Shown here in pieces: positions 49,482 to 60,720 of a stretch of 64,000 nucleotides of DNA. A program made the position numbers and the translations under genes. This DNA is from Rhizobium etli 8C-3 (GTDB lineage Bacteria; Pseudomonadota; Alphaproteobacteria; Rhizobiales; Rhizobiaceae): contig NZ_CP017241.1 in NCBI RefSeq assembly GCF_001908375.1, forward strand, positions 3,923,501-3,987,500. The letters run 5' to 3'. Positions within the stretch are counted from its first letter, which is position 1. Every line of letters starts with the position of its first letter. Below the pieces are notes generated by a model. That model ran no database searches. It saw only the letters and a program-made list of their open reading frames with translations, and was not told the DNA's origin.

Positions 49482-50918
49482 TCAAGAAGAGTGGTAGGCG
49501 GCTTCGCCATGGGTCGACAGGTCGAGACCTTCGCGTTCTGCCTCAGGGGTTACGCGCAGGCCGACGATGAGGTCGACGATCTTGTAAAGGATCGCCGAGC
49601 CGACGCCCGACCAGACGAGGGTCGTCAGGACGCCCTTTAGCTGAGCCCAGACCTGAGTTGCCGTCCCGGCGTAGGATGCAGCAAAGTCCGGGGTCGAGTA
49701 GTCGACGATACCTGCGCCGCCGAGAGCCGGGTTGACGAGAATGCCAGTGCCGATCGCGCCGATGATGCCGCCAATGCAATGCACGCCGAAGACGTCAAGG
49801 CTGTCGTCGTAGTTGAACTTGTTCTTCACGACGTCGACGAAGAAGTAGCAGGCCGGCGAGACGATCAGGCCGAGAACGATCGAGCCCATCGGACCTGCAA
49901 AGCCTGCTGCCGGCGTAACGGCAACGAGACCGGCAACAGCACCCGAAGCAGCACCCAGCATGGAAGCCTTACCGCGGGCGAAGGTTTCGACGATGCACCA
50001 GGAAACAGCGGCAGCAGCCGCTGCGACGAAGGTGTTGATCATGGCGAGCGAAGCATAGGAGTTGGCTTCGAGGTTGGAACCGGCATTGAAGCCGAACCAG
50101 CCGACCCACAGAAGCGATGCACCGACCATGGTGAGCGTCATGGAGTGCGGAGCCATGATTTCCTTTTTATAGCCCGTGCGCTTGCCAAGCATGATGGCGC
50201 CGACGAGGCCGGCAATACCGGCATTGATGTGAACGACCGTGCCGCCGGCGAAGTCGATTGCACCATAGGAGAAGATCAGGCCGGACGGCGAGGTGTAGGA
50301 GCTCGGACCACCCCAGAACCAGACCATGTGTGCCATCGGGAAATAGATGAAGGTGACCCACAGGATAACGAAGAGGATGAGGGCGGAGAATTTGATGCGC
50401 TCGGCAAACGCGCCGACGATGAGGCCGGGCGTGATGCAGGCAAACGTCATCTGGAACACGATGAAGGTGTATTCCGGAATGGCGACGCCCTTCGAGAAGG
50501 TCTCGGCGAGCGACGACGTGTTGACGCCGGCAAGGAAGGCCTTGGAGAAACCGCCGATGAAGCTGTTCAGCGAACCGCCGTCGGTGAAGGCCAGCGAGTA
50601 GCCGTAGGTGACCCAGATCAGGGACACGACGGCGGTGATCATGAAGACCTGCATCAGCACGGAGAGCATGTTCTTGGCGCGCACGAGGCCGCCATAGAAG
50701 AGAGCCAGGCCAGGAATGGTCATCAACAGCACGAGCGCCGAGGAGACGAGCATCCAGGTATTGTCACCCTTATCCATGGTGAAGGCCGGAGCCGCTGCAG
50801 CCGCGGCATCGGCAGCAGCCGGCGCGGTCTCCTGCGCAAAGGCGACGACCGGCGCTAGGAGCGCGGCAGACGCAGCCCCGAGCCGCGCAAATGTGGAAGA
50901 AAACTTCGAAATTGACAT
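49482..50918 (-). CDS. amtB: Ammonium transporter AmtB
   Basis: Trimeric inner-membrane ammonium channel. 478 residues; cleavable signal peptide (ARLGAASAALLAPVVAFAQ), eleven helices, with FYGGLVRAKNMLSV, FFWGGPSSY-like and AGGTVVHINAGIAGLVGA (twin-His pore region) and VHCIGGIIGAIGTGIL. ATG at 50918; the long upstream frame is antisense to glnK. Downstream of glnK by 28 bp and controlled together. Confidence 0.96.
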   Translation of the reverse strand: MSISKFSSTFARLGAASAALLAPVVAFAQETAPAAADAAAAAAPAFTMDKGDNTWMLVSSALVLLMTIPGLALFYGGLVRAKNMLSVLMQVFMITAVVSLIWVTYGYSLAFTDGGSLNSFIGGFSKAFLAGVNTSSLAETFSKGVAIPEYTFIVFQMTFACITPGLIVGAFAERIKFSALILFVILWVTFIYFPMAHMVWFWGGPSSYTSPSGLIFSYGAIDFAGGTVVHINAGIAGLVGAIMLGKRTGYKKEIMAPHSMTLTMVGASLLWVGWFGFNAGSNLEANSYASLAMINTFVAAAAAAVSWCIVETFARGKASMLGAASGAVAGLVAVTPAAGFAGPMGSIVLGLIVSPACYFFVDVVKNKFNYDDSLDVFGVHCIGGIIGAIGTGILVNPALGGAGIVDYSTPDFAASYAGTATQVWAQLKGVLTTLVWSGVGSAILYKIVDLIVGLRVTPEAEREGLDLSTHGEAAYHSS

Positions 50919-50946
50919 TGGGATAAAGCTCCTTGCTCGGCCGTTC

Positions 50947-51405
<459 letters not shown>

Positions 51406-51507
51406 TTATTGAAAAGTAAAGACTATAATGAACGGTGCTATTTAAGAGGCAAATGACACGGCAACAACCGCCCAAATAATGCCCAAATTCGCAAAATTGC
51501 ACATTTT

Positions 51508-52392
51508 TTATTCATTTGCCTTTTTCCGAATCAGACCTTCCTGCGCGACTGACGCAATCAGAACACCCGACCGGGTAAAAAGGCTACCGCGCGTGAGACC
51601 GCGCGCACCGCAAGCCGATGGGCTGTCTTGTGTGTAAAGCAGCCAATCCTCAAGTTTGTCAGGCCGATGAAACCACATGGAATGGTCAAGGCTCGCAACC
51701 TGCAGGCTCTGGTCGAAGATCGACGTCCCATGGGCGTAGAGCGAGGTATCGAGCAACGTCATGTCGGAGAGATAGGCAAGCACGGCAGCTTGATAGTGCC
51801 GACTGTCCGGGACCGGTCCTGTCGCCCGTACCCACACGTCCTGGCGCGGGTCGAGTTTCTTGTCGGAAAGGTAGTGTGTCAGCGAAACCGGCCGGATTTC
51901 GATCGGCCGTTCGCGCTCCCAGTATTTGCGCACAGCCGCCGGCGCATGCGCGAGATACTGCTCCTTGATCTGCTGTTCGCCCAGCAGTGTTTCCGGCATG
52001 AGAACATCGGGCATTGCGAGCTGATGATCAAAACCCGGCTCCTCGATCTGGAAGGAGCACGAGAGCGCAAAAATCGCCTTGCCGTGCTGGATTGCCACCA
52101 CCCGGCGCGTGTTGAAGCTCGATCCGTCACGGATGCGCTCCACCTGATAGACGATCGGTACGGAGGGATCGCCTGGCCGCATAAAATAAGCATGCAGCGA
52201 GTGAACGAAGCGCTCTGCCTCGATCGTCCGCTGGGCAGCCATCAATGCCTGACCGATCACCTGTCCGCCAAAGACGCGCTGCCAGCCGACCTGCGGACTG
52301 CGGCCGCGAAAGATATCGACCTCGATCGGCTCGAGATCAAGCGTCGCGAGCAGCGTTTCCATGGCTGTGGGTTTGGCCGCGTCGTCCATCAT
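51508..52392 (-). CDS. tesB: Acyl-CoA thioesterase II
   Basis: Cytoplasmic double-hotdog acyl-CoA hydrolase, 294 residues. VFGGQVIGQALMAA, SLHAYFMRPGDPSVPIVY, DGSSFNTRRVVAIQHGK and the C-terminal YAHGTSIFDQSLQVASLDHSMWFHRP match TesB. ATG at 52392 with GGGAG eight bases upstream. Divergent from the Ubi-type hydroxylase gene. Confidence 0.95.
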   Translation of the reverse strand: MMDDAAKPTAMETLLATLDLEPIEVDIFRGRSPQVGWQRVFGGQVIGQALMAAQRTIEAERFVHSLHAYFMRPGDPSVPIVYQVERIRDGSSFNTRRVVAIQHGKAIFALSCSFQIEEPGFDHQLAMPDVLMPETLLGEQQIKEQYLAHAPAAVRKYWERERPIEIRPVSLTHYLSDKKLDPRQDVWVRATGPVPDSRHYQAAVLAYLSDMTLLDTSLYAHGTSIFDQSLQVASLDHSMWFHRPDKLEDWLLYTQDSPSACGARGLTRGSLFTRSGVLIASVAQEGLIRKKANE

Positions 52393-52476
52393 TTGTTCAG
52401 CTCCCAACGGTAGGAAGTGGGGATGCGATGATCTATATAGATCATCAAAGTAATCACAAGGCGCGGAGAGCGGGCG

Positions 52477-53691
52477 ATGCAGGACATGCTGGTTGTTGGC
52501 GCAGGTTACGTCGGCCTTTCCGCGGCGGTCGCGGTCAAGCAGGCGGCGCCCCACCTCGATGTCGCGGTCGTTGAAGCGGCGCCTGAGCATGTATGGCAGA
52601 AGGATATGCGCGCCTCGGCAATCATCGCCGCGGCAACGAAGATGCTGGAGGTCTTCGGCATCTGGGAGGAAATTCAACCCGAAGCCCAGCCGATCACCAA
52701 GATGATCGTGACCGATTCGAGGACAGCCGATCCGGTCCGCCCGGTTTTCCTCACCTTCGATGGTGAAGTGGAAGATGGCCGCCCTTTTGCGCACATGATC
52801 CCGAACGCCGTCCTGGTCCGGGCGTTGCGCGGCGTCTGTGATCGTCTCGGCATCGAAATCCGGCATGGACTGAGCGCCACCGGCCTGAAGACAGAAGAAA
52901 ACCGGATCTCTGTGACGTTGTCCGATGCCAGCACACTTCAATCACGCTTGCTCGTCGCCTGCGATGGCGTTCGCTCGAAACTCCGCGATCTGGCGGGCAT
53001 CAAGACGGTCAGCTGGGATTACGGTCAGTCCGGCATCGTGGTGACCGTCGAGCACGAGCGGCCGCACAATGGCTGCGCCGAAGAGCATTTCCTGCCTTCC
53101 GGCCCCTTTGCGATCCTGCCGCTCACCAACAACCGGTCCTCCCTTGTCTGGACCGAGCGGGCACACGATGCCGACCGGCTTGTTGCCGGCGACGACCTGA
53201 TTTTCGAAGAGGAACTGGAGCGCCGTTTCGGCCACAAGCTCGGCGCGCTCAAGGTGATTGGCGAAAGGCGCGCCTTCCCGCTCGGCCTCACGCTCGCCCG
53301 GGCTTTCGTGGCGCCACGCTTTGCACTTGCAGGCGATGCAGCACACGGCATTCACCCGATTTCCGGCCAAGGCCTCAATCTCGGCTTCAAAGACGTGGCA
53401 GCATTGGCGGAAACGATCGTCGAGGCCGACCGGCTCGGGCTCGATATCGGCTCGATCAATATACTCGAGCGTTACCAGACTTGGCGCCGCTTCGATACTT
53501 TCCGCATGGGGGTGACGACCGACGTGCTGAACCGGCTGTTTTCCAATGACATGATGCCGTTACGCATTGCCCGCGACGTCGGCCTCGGAATCGTCGACCG
53601 GCTGCCGGGCCTCAAATCCTTCTTCATCGGGCAGGCGGCCGGGACCGCGGCCAGGAACAATCCACGACTTCTGGCAGGCGAGACGATCTAA
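52477..53691 (+). CDS. UbiH/UbiF/COQ6-family FAD monooxygenase
   Basis: Flavin hydroxylase that adds one of the ring hydroxyls in ubiquinone synthesis. 404 residues; FAD/NAD dinucleotide motif [15 protein letters not shown] at the N-terminus, [17 protein letters not shown], and [22 protein letters not shown] (second FAD motif). Which ring carbon it acts on cannot be told. Its stop overlaps that of the Trm112-like gene. Confidence 0.92.
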   Translation: MQDMLVVGAGYVGLSAAVAVKQAAPHLDVAVVEAAPEHVWQKDMRASAIIAAATKMLEVFGIWEEIQPEAQPITKMIVTDSRTADPVRPVFLTFDGEVEDGRPFAHMIPNAVLVRALRGVCDRLGIEIRHGLSATGLKTEENRISVTLSDASTLQSRLLVACDGVRSKLRDLAGIKTVSWDYGQSGIVVTVEHERPHNGCAEEHFLPSGPFAILPLTNNRSSLVWTERAHDADRLVAGDDLIFEEELERRFGHKLGALKVIGERRAFPLGLTLARAFVAPRFALAGDAAHGIHPISGQGLNLGFKDVAALAETIVEADRLGLDIGSINILERYQTWRRFDTFRMGVTTDVLNRLFSNDMMPLRIARDVGLGIVDRLPGLKSFFIGQAAGTAARNNPRLLAGETI

Positions 53692-53876
53692 TCGTCGAGC
53701 CGCCGCGCCTCTGACACCAGCATGATCGGGATGCCGTCACGGATCGGATAGGCAAGGCGCGCCTTTTCCGAGACGAGTTCGTTGTGCTCGCGGTCATAGC
53801 GCAGCGTGCCCTTGGTCAGCGGACAAACAAGCAGCTCAAGCAGTTTCGGATCAACACGACTTAGTTTTTCGTCCAT
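53688..53876 (-). CDS. Trm112-family protein (YcaR-like)
   Basis: Small protein, 62 residues, of the Trm112/UPF0434 family. [45 protein letters not shown] matches the family; only one of the usual zinc Cys is present, as in many bacterial members. Eukaryotic Trm112 activates methyltransferases; the bacterial role is not established. ATG at 53876. Downstream of the LON-domain gene. Confidence 0.88.
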   Translation of the reverse strand: MDEKLSRVDPKLLELLVCPLTKGTLRYDREHNELVSEKARLAYPIRDGIPIMLVSEARRLDD

Positions 53877-53886
53877 ATCCGATGAA

Positions 53887-54570
53887 TTACTGCAAAACCG
53901 TATCGGAGTCACCGAAGACCCGCGCAAGCACGATTTCAGTGATAGCGATCAGGGTTTCCGCCCTGGTTTTGAGATCGGGAGCCTCCAGCAGCGCCTGCTT
54001 TTCTGCAGGGCCAAAGGGCGACATCATCGCAAGCGAATTCACGAGCGTCAGATTGCTGGCGCGCTCTACGCTTTCCCAATCAGCTTCCAGCTTGTTCGCG
54101 TCGAGATAGGCCCTGAAAGCGGAGAGCAAAGCGCCACGATCGACGGCATCTTCCTCGTCGCGTGCAGAGAGATCGGAAATGAAGGGAGCGATGCGGAAGC
54201 TTCTGAACGGCTCATGCGTCATTTTCTCGCCAAGCAGGCGGAAACGGCAGACACCCGTCAGCGAAACGATATAGCGCCCGTCGCCTGTTTCGGCGAAAGA
54301 GGTGATCCGGCCGATGCAGCCGACGGGCGCAAGTTGAGGTTCGCTGCCTTTGTTGCCCGAAGTCGAATCGTTGTCGCCGAGCGCCGGCTGGACCATGCCG
54401 ATCAGCCGGTTGCCAGCCAACGCAGCGTCAAACATCGCGAGATAACGCGGTTCGAAAATGTTCAACGGAAGCTGTCCCGTAGGCAGAAGAAGAGCGCCGG
54501 TCAGAGGAAAGACGGCGATCGAATCTGGCAGATCGCCGGGCTTTAAATATCTTGCGTTCCCGACTTGCAT
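53887..54570 (-). CDS. LON peptidase N-terminal (substrate-binding) domain protein
   Basis: Stand-alone LON substrate-binding domain, 227 residues, without ATPase or protease parts. [31 protein letters not shown] and [15 protein letters not shown] are conserved. ATG at 54570 ([15 protein letters not shown]) is preferred over 54591. In alphaproteobacteria it sits by thioredoxin and Trm112-like genes as here. Confidence 0.9.
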   Translation of the reverse strand: MQVGNARYLKPGDLPDSIAVFPLTGALLLPTGQLPLNIFEPRYLAMFDAALAGNRLIGMVQPALGDNDSTSGNKGSEPQLAPVGCIGRITSFAETGDGRYIVSLTGVCRFRLLGEKMTHEPFRSFRIAPFISDLSARDEEDAVDRGALLSAFRAYLDANKLEADWESVERASNLTLVNSLAMMSPFGPAEKQALLEAPDLKTRAETLIAITEIVLARVFGDSDTVLQ

Positions 54571-54674
54571 CAAAACTTGTCCCACACCCAAGCGACAGGA
54601 GCGAAAAGCTGCTCCCTGTCCTGCCCCTGAAATGTGGTGCCCTTGCCCAAAAACGCAAGGGCAAGGCCTTAAAG

Positions 54675-55646
54675 TTACGAGAAGAGCATCGCCGACAGCT
54701 TGCGCCGCGCCGACAGCGTTGCCGGATCCTTGAAGCCCCAGACTTCGAAGAACTGCAGGAGTTGGCGGCGTGCGCCGTCGTCATCGAAGGTCCGGTCCTT
54801 GCGCATGATATGGAGCAGATGCTCGGCCGCCTCGTCGCGCTTGCCCTCGACATTCAGGATCTTGGCAAGCTTCATGCGCGCGTCGTGGTTATCAGGGTCG
54901 AGCGCAAGGTCGTGTTCGAGGGCGATCGGATCACCGAGCTTGCGGGCTTCTTCGATCTGATCGAGCTTCGTAATGACGGCCTGAATGCCGGCGTCCTTGG
55001 CAAGCTCGTCCGGCAGATCGGTCAGCGTTTCGCGAGCGCGCTGATGCTGGTTGGCGGCAATCAGGCATTGGGCCATCCCGGCAATCGCCTTGGCATTTTC
55101 CGGATCGGCTTGCATAACCGCGCCGTAGAGTTGCGCGGCGCCATTAACGTCACCCGCGGCCAGAAGTCCCGCGGCCTCCTCGAGAACCGCTTCGATCTCC
55201 GCGGCCTGGTCGGCACCGGCAGGACCGGCAATGCGGTCGATGAACTGGCGAATCTGGCTTTCCGGCACGGCACCCATGAAACCGTCGGCCGGGCGGCCGC
55301 CGACGAAAGCGATCACAGCGGGAATCGACTGGATGCCAAGCTGGCCTGCAATCGACGGATGATCGTCGATATTCATCTTCACGAGCTTCACGCGGCCTTG
55401 CGCTTCATTGACCACCTTTTCGAGGACTGGCGTCAATTGTTTGCATGGACCGCACCAAGGCGCCCAGAAATCGACAAGCACCGGCTGGTTGCGCGATTCC
55501 TCGATGACGTCCTTCGTGAACGTGGCGGTTGTCGTATCCCTGATATGTCCGCCGCCGGCCGCCGGCTGCGGCGCCGAACCGAAGGTCGCTGTTGCCGACA
55601 TCTGACTGCCGAAGGAATTGCTGTAAGAATTGTCGCTACCGCTCAT
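54675..55646 (-). CDS. Thioredoxin / co-chaperone YbbN
   Basis: 323-residue protein with an N-terminal thioredoxin domain (VDFWAPWCGPCKQLTP with CGPC intact, unlike E. coli YbbN) and a C-terminal TPR-like helical part (~residues 165-320). Likely a chaperone-like thioredoxin that helps GroEL and can reduce disulfides. ATG at 55646 with a Ser/Asn-rich lead of ~35 residues. Confidence 0.9.
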   Translation of the reverse strand: MSGSDNSYSNSFGSQMSATATFGSAPQPAAGGGHIRDTTTATFTKDVIEESRNQPVLVDFWAPWCGPCKQLTPVLEKVVNEAQGRVKLVKMNIDDHPSIAGQLGIQSIPAVIAFVGGRPADGFMGAVPESQIRQFIDRIAGPAGADQAAEIEAVLEEAAGLLAAGDVNGAAQLYGAVMQADPENAKAIAGMAQCLIAANQHQRARETLTDLPDELAKDAGIQAVITKLDQIEEARKLGDPIALEHDLALDPDNHDARMKLAKILNVEGKRDEAAEHLLHIMRKDRTFDDDGARRQLLQFFEVWGFKDPATLSARRKLSAMLFS

Positions 55647-55700
55647 TGGTATCTCCCGCCATGCCGGTTGCCCGGCTTTTTCTAGCGCTAAAATCGTATG

Positions 55701-56210
55701 TCAGGCCGTCACTTTCAAGACAAGCGGCTTATGGCCGGTCGCTTCCATGAAGCGGATGAGATCTGCGCTTGCAATCGATGTCGTCGCATCGTTTGACAAC
55801 GGATGGCAATTGACGACCTCCTCCTTCATCAAGTCTGCATCGAGAACGAAGGTCACGTTGTTGCCCGTGTCGTTGATGGCGCCAAAGGCGGTGACCGCGC
55901 CGGGGATCACGCCAAGATATTCGATCAGCTTTTCCGGCTTGCCAAACGAAACCTTGCTGGCGGCGCCGATCAGCGCATGCACTGTCTTGAGATCGACTAC
56001 GGCATGCTCCTCGACCGTCAGCAGGAAGAACTGATCCTTCTTATCTTTCACGAAAAGGTTTTTTGTATGCCCGCCGGGAATAGCATCGCGCAGCGACACC
56101 GATTCGGCCACGGTGAAGACTGGAGCATGCTCATGCGTGCTGTGTGCGATGCCGAGCCCATCGAGGAAGGCGAAAAGATCGTTCTTGTTTTTCGGCCTGG
56201 CTTCGGTCAT
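55701..56210 (-). CDS. Prolyl-tRNA deacylase family protein (ProX/YbaK-like)
   Basis: Aminoacyl-tRNA editing domain, 169 residues, that removes Ala (ProX) or Cys (YbaK) misattached to tRNA-Pro. YbaK fold with HEHAPVFTVAES, GGHTKNLFVKDKKDQFFLLT, KVSFGKPEKLIEYLGVIPGAVTAFGAIND. The ProX-type length and the GxIPGAVTxFG motif favour ProX. ATG at 56210. Confidence 0.9.
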   Translation of the reverse strand: MTEARPKNKNDLFAFLDGLGIAHSTHEHAPVFTVAESVSLRDAIPGGHTKNLFVKDKKDQFFLLTVEEHAVVDLKTVHALIGAASKVSFGKPEKLIEYLGVIPGAVTAFGAINDTGNNVTFVLDADLMKEEVVNCHPLSNDATTSIASADLIRFMEATGHKPLVLKVTA

Positions 56211-56460
56211 CGCGGCGTCCGTCCTGGAAAGAATAAGGTGCCCCTGATTAAGTCGGAGGGACGTGTTTTGCAATCTTCCGGATCGACGCTTTTTCCTGAA
56301 TTTGCGGCAGTTTGAAAAGGAGCTTCTGACGGCGTGGAATTTTTCTTGGCCTTTGGGTGATTTCCCTGTTGCATTTGAAAATCGATTGGGCCATATAGCG
56401 CCCGTCGCCGCAAGGTGGCAGCCCACGGTCCACCAACTACCCCGGACCGATGCGGATTGA

Positions 56461-56535
56461 GCGGGTGTAGCTCAGGGGTAGAGCACAACCTTGCCAAGGT
56501 TGGGGTCGAGGGTTCAAATCCCTTCGCCCGCTCCA
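56461..56535 (+). tRNA. tRNA-Gly (GCC)
   Basis: Cloverleaf fits: acceptor GCGGGTG with CGCCCGC, D-arm GCTC-AGGGGTA-GAGC, anticodon stem CAACC-TTGCCAA-GGTTG with anticodon GCC, T-arm GAGGG-TTCAAAT-CCCTT-type, discriminator T and encoded CCA. No repeat of its 3' end was seen nearby, so it is not obviously an integration site. Confidence 0.95.
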
Positions 56536-56722
56536 ATTTTCAAACATATCAAAACCTTATGATAAACCGCCGTGAGGCGGTTTAATGGTTTAACGCCATG
56601 TCCGCACGCCGCGTCGCCAAAACGGCCGGGCGCAGCCATTTGCCGCATTAGCTGAAAAAAGTTTGATTTGCGCGCAACGCATCGCCATGTTGAGCGCGGG
56701 CGGGCAACGTTTGGTTTGATGT

Positions 56723-58054
56723 ATGCTGCAACGAATTGACGACACGGATGCCGCGCTGATCGACAGGCTGCAGAAATCCGCATTCGACTATTTTCTGAAA
56801 TATACCAATCTTGAAAACGGCCTGGTCGCGGATACGTCAGTGCCCGGAGTTCCTTGCAGCATCGCTGCCGTCGGCTTTGCGATTTCGAGCTACGCGGTCG
56901 CTGCCGAGCGGGGATGGATGACGCGGGCGGAAGCGGCAGGCAGGTCGGTCACGACGCTGCGTTTCTTTGCCAGGAGCCATCAGGGACGCGAACGCCACGC
57001 GACCGGCTATCGCGGCTTCTATTACCACTTCCTGCATATGGATACCGGCCACCGGGCCTGGAACAGCGAACTCTCGACAATCGACACGACCTTGCTGGTC
57101 GCCGGCATGCTGACGGCTGCGGCCTATTTCGATCGGGCCGATGCGGTGGAGACTGAAATCCGCGAACTCGCGAAATTCATCTATGAGCGCATCGACTGGC
57201 ATTGGGCGTTGAACAAGGGGCAGACCGTCAGCATGGGCTGGAAGCCGGGCAGTGGCTTTCTGCGCTGGCGCTGGCAAGGATATGACGAGGCGCTCCTGCT
57301 TTATATATTGGCGCTTGCTTCGCCGACCCATCCGATCCCGCCATCAAGCTACGATGCCTTCGTCTCAAGCTATTCCTGGATGCTCTTCGGCAAAACGCCC
57401 TATCTCTATGCTGGCCCGTTCTTCATTCACCTCTTCCCGCATGCCTGGATCGACTTCCGCGGGATCCAGGATCGAGAGATGGCCGCCCGCGACTGGGACT
57501 ATTTCTGCAACACACAAGTTTCGATCGCCGTGCAGCGCGATTATGCCGAACGCAACCCCGGACACTTCGTTGGCTACCATAAGGATGTCTGGGGACTTTC
57601 GGCCACCGACGGCCCGCCACCGACGCGCAACATGCGCAGCGGCCGCCGGCCGAAGGTGCTGGGTTACGCCGCCCGTGGTGCACCGCTTGGCCCGGATGAC
57701 GGGACAATAGCGCCCTGGGCGGCGGTTGCGGCATTGCCCTACGACCGGCAGGCGTCGCTGGATGGCCTGAAGGCGCTGCTCACCGCCTATCCCGATCTGC
57801 TCTGTGAAGGCCGCTTTCCAGGCGGCTTCAACCCGACGGTGAAGACTGCCCGGCCTGAAGGTTGGGTTGACGATCGATGCGTCGCGATCGACCAGGGATT
57901 GCTGGTGATGACGATCGAAAACGATCGGTCGGAATTCATCTGGCAATTGATGCGGCAGTCGCCGGTCATTCGTCTCGGCCTTGAACGGGCCGGTTTTACG
58001 GGCGGCTGGCTGGAGCGGGCGGAAACGGACAGGGTTTCGCGAAAGACCGCTTAA
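56723..58054 (+). CDS. Glycoamylase-like (PF10091) protein
   Basis: 443-residue protein of the PF10091 family, in the (α/α)6 group that includes endo-β-1,2-glucanases (GH144) and a domain of cyclic β-1,2-glucan synthase. LQKSAFDYFLKYTN, GLVADTS, GFYYHFLHMDTGHRAWNSELSTIDTTLLVAG (typical E-S-T-I-D-T motif) and WQGYDEALLLYILALASP are conserved. No signal peptide, so the enzyme may be cytoplasmic. ATG at 56723. Its stop overlaps the end of the convergent ABC gene. Possible role in turning over β-1,2-glucan (inference). Confidence 0.85.
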   Translation: MLQRIDDTDAALIDRLQKSAFDYFLKYTNLENGLVADTSVPGVPCSIAAVGFAISSYAVAAERGWMTRAEAAGRSVTTLRFFARSHQGRERHATGYRGFYYHFLHMDTGHRAWNSELSTIDTTLLVAGMLTAAAYFDRADAVETEIRELAKFIYERIDWHWALNKGQTVSMGWKPGSGFLRWRWQGYDEALLLYILALASPTHPIPPSSYDAFVSSYSWMLFGKTPYLYAGPFFIHLFPHAWIDFRGIQDREMAARDWDYFCNTQVSIAVQRDYAERNPGHFVGYHKDVWGLSATDGPPPTRNMRSGRRPKVLGYAARGAPLGPDDGTIAPWAAVAALPYDRQASLDGLKALLTAYPDLLCEGRFPGGFNPTVKTARPEGWVDDRCVAIDQGLLVMTIENDRSEFIWQLMRQSPVIRLGLERAGFTGGWLERAETDRVSRKTA

Positions 58055-59091
58055 CGGCGGCCGAAGACATGCGCCTTGCCGGCGATATCAAGGCGAACAC
58101 GATCGCCGCGTTCGGGCAAAGCCACGCTGGATGTCTTGATCAAGATCGGCGGCAGCGCCACGCCTTCCAGAGACACCGCCACGGTGCAGGTCGCGCCGCC
58201 GAACTCGACCTCGACGACACGACCACCATGGGCAGGTTCGCTTTTATCGGCAACGACGCGGATCTGCTCCGGCCGCAGCATGATCTCGGCCTTGCCTTGA
58301 TGGCTGCCTTCCACCGCAACACGGCCGAGCGCGCAATCGGCAAAGCCATCGCGGATGATCGCCGGAAGCATCACCGCATCACCCAGAAAGAGTGCGGTCT
58401 CGCGGTCCTTCGGCTGCAGGTAGAGGGATTGCGGTGAACCCGCTTGGATCAGCTTTCCTTCCCTGAGCACCGCGACCTGATCGGCAAAGGAGAGGGCCTC
58501 TGCCTGATCGTGGGTGACGAGAATCGTCGTGATGTCCGCCGCCTGCAGCACACGCGCGACAGCCTTGCGCATGTGTTCGCGAAGGCCGGTATCGAGTGCG
58601 GAGAAGGGTTCGTCGAGCAGCATGAGGCGCGGCTTGCGGCCGAGGGCTCTTGCCAGAGCCACGCGCTGCTGCTGGCCGCCCGAAAGCTGGTGGGGACGGC
58701 GCGTCAGCATGTTGCGGTCGAGCTCGACCATATCCAGTAGTTCGACGATCCGTTTTCCGCGATCGGGAGCGCTTCGCTCGAAACCGAAGCCGATATTGTC
58801 GGCAACGCTCAGATGCGGGAAAAGCGCCCCGTCTTGCGAGACGATGCCGATGCCGCGCTTGTGCGCGGGAACGGTTGTCGAGCCATCCGCGAGCACTTCA
58901 CCGTTGAGGACGACCTGCCCTTCATCCGGCCGCTCGAAGCCGGAGACGATGCGCAGCAAAGTCGTTTTGCCCGAACCCGAGGGGCCGACGACTGCGGTGC
59001 GGCTTCCGGCGGCAACGCTCAGCGTCACCTTGTCCAGGGCTGTCACTTGGCCATAGCGCTTGCTGACAGACTGGATCGTAAGCAGGGTCAT
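58051..59091 (-). CDS. Fe(III) ABC transporter ATP-binding protein
   Basis: ATPase of an FbpABC/AfuABC-type importer, 346 residues. Walker [10 protein letters not shown], signature [15 protein letters not shown], Walker [13 protein letters not shown], and a C-terminal TOBE-like domain (~residues 240-346). ATG at 59091 overlaps the permease stop by 4 bp. Third gene of the operon. Confidence 0.9.
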   Translation of the reverse strand: MTLLTIQSVSKRYGQVTALDKVTLSVAAGSRTAVVGPSGSGKTTLLRIVSGFERPDEGQVVLNGEVLADGSTTVPAHKRGIGIVSQDGALFPHLSVADNIGFGFERSAPDRGKRIVELLDMVELDRNMLTRRPHQLSGGQQQRVALARALGRKPRLMLLDEPFSALDTGLREHMRKAVARVLQAADITTILVTHDQAEALSFADQVAVLREGKLIQAGSPQSLYLQPKDRETALFLGDAVMLPAIIRDGFADCALGRVAVEGSHQGKAEIMLRPEQIRVVADKSEPAHGGRVVEVEFGGATCTVAVSLEGVALPPILIKTSSVALPERGDRVRLDIAGKAHVFGRR

Positions 59092-60689
59092 TGGCCGGCG
59101 GTCCGTTTCGATTGGGCATAAAGAAGAAGGGTCAGCGGCAGCGACAGCACGATCATCATCACCGCATAGGGAGCGGCCGACACATAGTCGATTTCGCTGG
59201 TCAGAGACCAGAATTTCGTTGCCAGCGTTTCAACGCCGTTCGGCGACAACATCAGCGTTGCCGTCAGTTCGTTGGTAATGCCAAGCGCCGACAGCGCAAT
59301 GCTTGCAGCAAAGCCCGGGGCAGCAAGGCGCATGGTAATCTGGCGCACGGCCTGCGATGGCGTGCGCCCCAGGCACATGGCAGCCCGTTCCAGCTCGACA
59401 GGTGCTTGTGCGATGCTGGCACGAAGTCCGACCATCGCACGCGGCAGGAAAAGCAGGACATAGGCAACGATGAGGGTCGCAAAAGTCTGGTAGAGCGGCA
59501 GCGCCAGCCGCACGGTGATCGTCACCAAGGCAAGCGCCACGACGACGCCCGGAAGCGAGCCGACATAATAGTGGCAGCCTTCGAGCAAGCGCTGGAACCG
59601 CCCCGGGGCGCGGACCGAAAGCCAGGCCATGGGCGCGGCCGCGATCGTCGTCAGCACGCCGCCTGCGACGGCAAGGACGATCGTCTGAACGAACGCATTT
59701 CCGACCGCATCCAGCCGCCAGATCTCGCCGCCGCCGAGATAGAGCCAGCGGCCGAGCGTCATCAGCGGGACACCGAGCGTCAGCACCGCAAGCGTGCCCG
59801 GCAGCAGAATGGCAGGTACGACAAACCAGCCGAGACGACGGCGATCGGCGGGACGTGCGGAACCGGATCCGACGCGGGCGTAGCGCTCGTTGCCGCGCAG
59901 CAGGATTTCTAGGCCAAGCAGGAAAAGACAAAAAGCGACCAGCACACCGCCGAGCATATTGGCCGCAGGGCTGTTATAGGCCGACTGGAACTGATCGACG
60001 ATCGCGGTCGAAAAGGTGTCGAAGCGGATCATCACGTAAAGCCCGTATTCCGACAGGAGATGCAGCCCGATCAAGAGCGAGCCTCCACAGATCGCAAGCC
60101 GCAACTGCGGCAGGATCGTGCGGAAGAAGACGCGCCAGGGATTTAGTCCAAGTGACGCAGCAGCGTCCTCGATCGCCGGATCGAGGCGGCGAAGAGCAGC
60201 AGCGACCGGCAGATAGAGAAAAGGATAATAGGCGAGCACGGAAACAAAGACGCCGCTCTGCAGGCCGCGCATGCCGGGAACGAGGCTCACCCAGGCATAG
60301 CTGTGCACGAAGGCTGGAACGGCAAGCGGCGCAACGGCAAGCCAGGACCAGAACCGCGGAAACGGGACATCGGTCCGCTCCGTCAGCCAGGCGAGCGTCA
60401 CGGCAAGAGCAATCGACAGGGGAATGGTGAGCGCCTCGAGGAAGATCGTGTTGACGAGCAGTTCGCCGACACGGGGCCGGAAGACCAGCTCCTTGACCGT
60501 CTGCCAGCCGACATTGACGGTCATCCAACCGATGAAGCCAAGCGGCACGAGGCTCAAAATTGCGATAAGCGTTGCAAAGACGACGACGGAGGCGTGCGGC
60601 ATGCGCCCGCGCAGGAAACCTGTCCCGCTGACTGGCGCTCCATTGCCGGGCGCGAGCCCGCAAACAAGCGATCTGTTGTCTTGCAGCAA
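59088..60689 (-). CDS. Fe(III) ABC transporter permease (fused, two-domain)
   Basis: Fused FbpB-type permease with two transmembrane domains and two EAA loops ([23 protein letters not shown] and [23 protein letters not shown]). About 533 residues from a TTG at 60689 with AAAGG upstream; an ATG at 60602 is the alternative. The frame extends to a TTG at 60803 but would run through the hairpin at 60721-60749, so the shorter start is preferred. Confidence 0.85.
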   Translation of the reverse strand: MLQDNRSLVCGLAPGNGAPVSGTGFLRGRMPHASVVVFATLIAILSLVPLGFIGWMTVNVGWQTVKELVFRPRVGELLVNTIFLEALTIPLSIALAVTLAWLTERTDVPFPRFWSWLAVAPLAVPAFVHSYAWVSLVPGMRGLQSGVFVSVLAYYPFLYLPVAAALRRLDPAIEDAAASLGLNPWRVFFRTILPQLRLAICGGSLLIGLHLLSEYGLYVMIRFDTFSTAIVDQFQSAYNSPAANMLGGVLVAFCLFLLGLEILLRGNERYARVGSGSARPADRRRLGWFVVPAILLPGTLAVLTLGVPLMTLGRWLYLGGGEIWRLDAVGNAFVQTIVLAVAGGVLTTIAAAPMAWLSVRAPGRFQRLLEGCHYYVGSLPGVVVALALVTITVRLALPLYQTFATLIVAYVLLFLPRAMVGLRASIAQAPVELERAAMCLGRTPSQAVRQITMRLAAPGFAASIALSALGITNELTATLMLSPNGVETLATKFWSLTSEIDYVSAAPYAVMMIVLSLPLTLLLYAQSKRTAGQ

Positions 60690-60720
60690 GGCCGACGCCT
60701 TTGATACGCTGGAAAAGGAA

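Noticed and set aside
56461..56535. tRNA-Gly as an integration site for a genomic island
   Set aside because: No integrase, no direct repeat of the tRNA 3' end and normal codon use in the following genes.
56575..56597. TTTAATGGTTTAACG near tRNA-Gly as a CtrA site
   Set aside because: Spacing between the TTAA halves is four bases, not seven.
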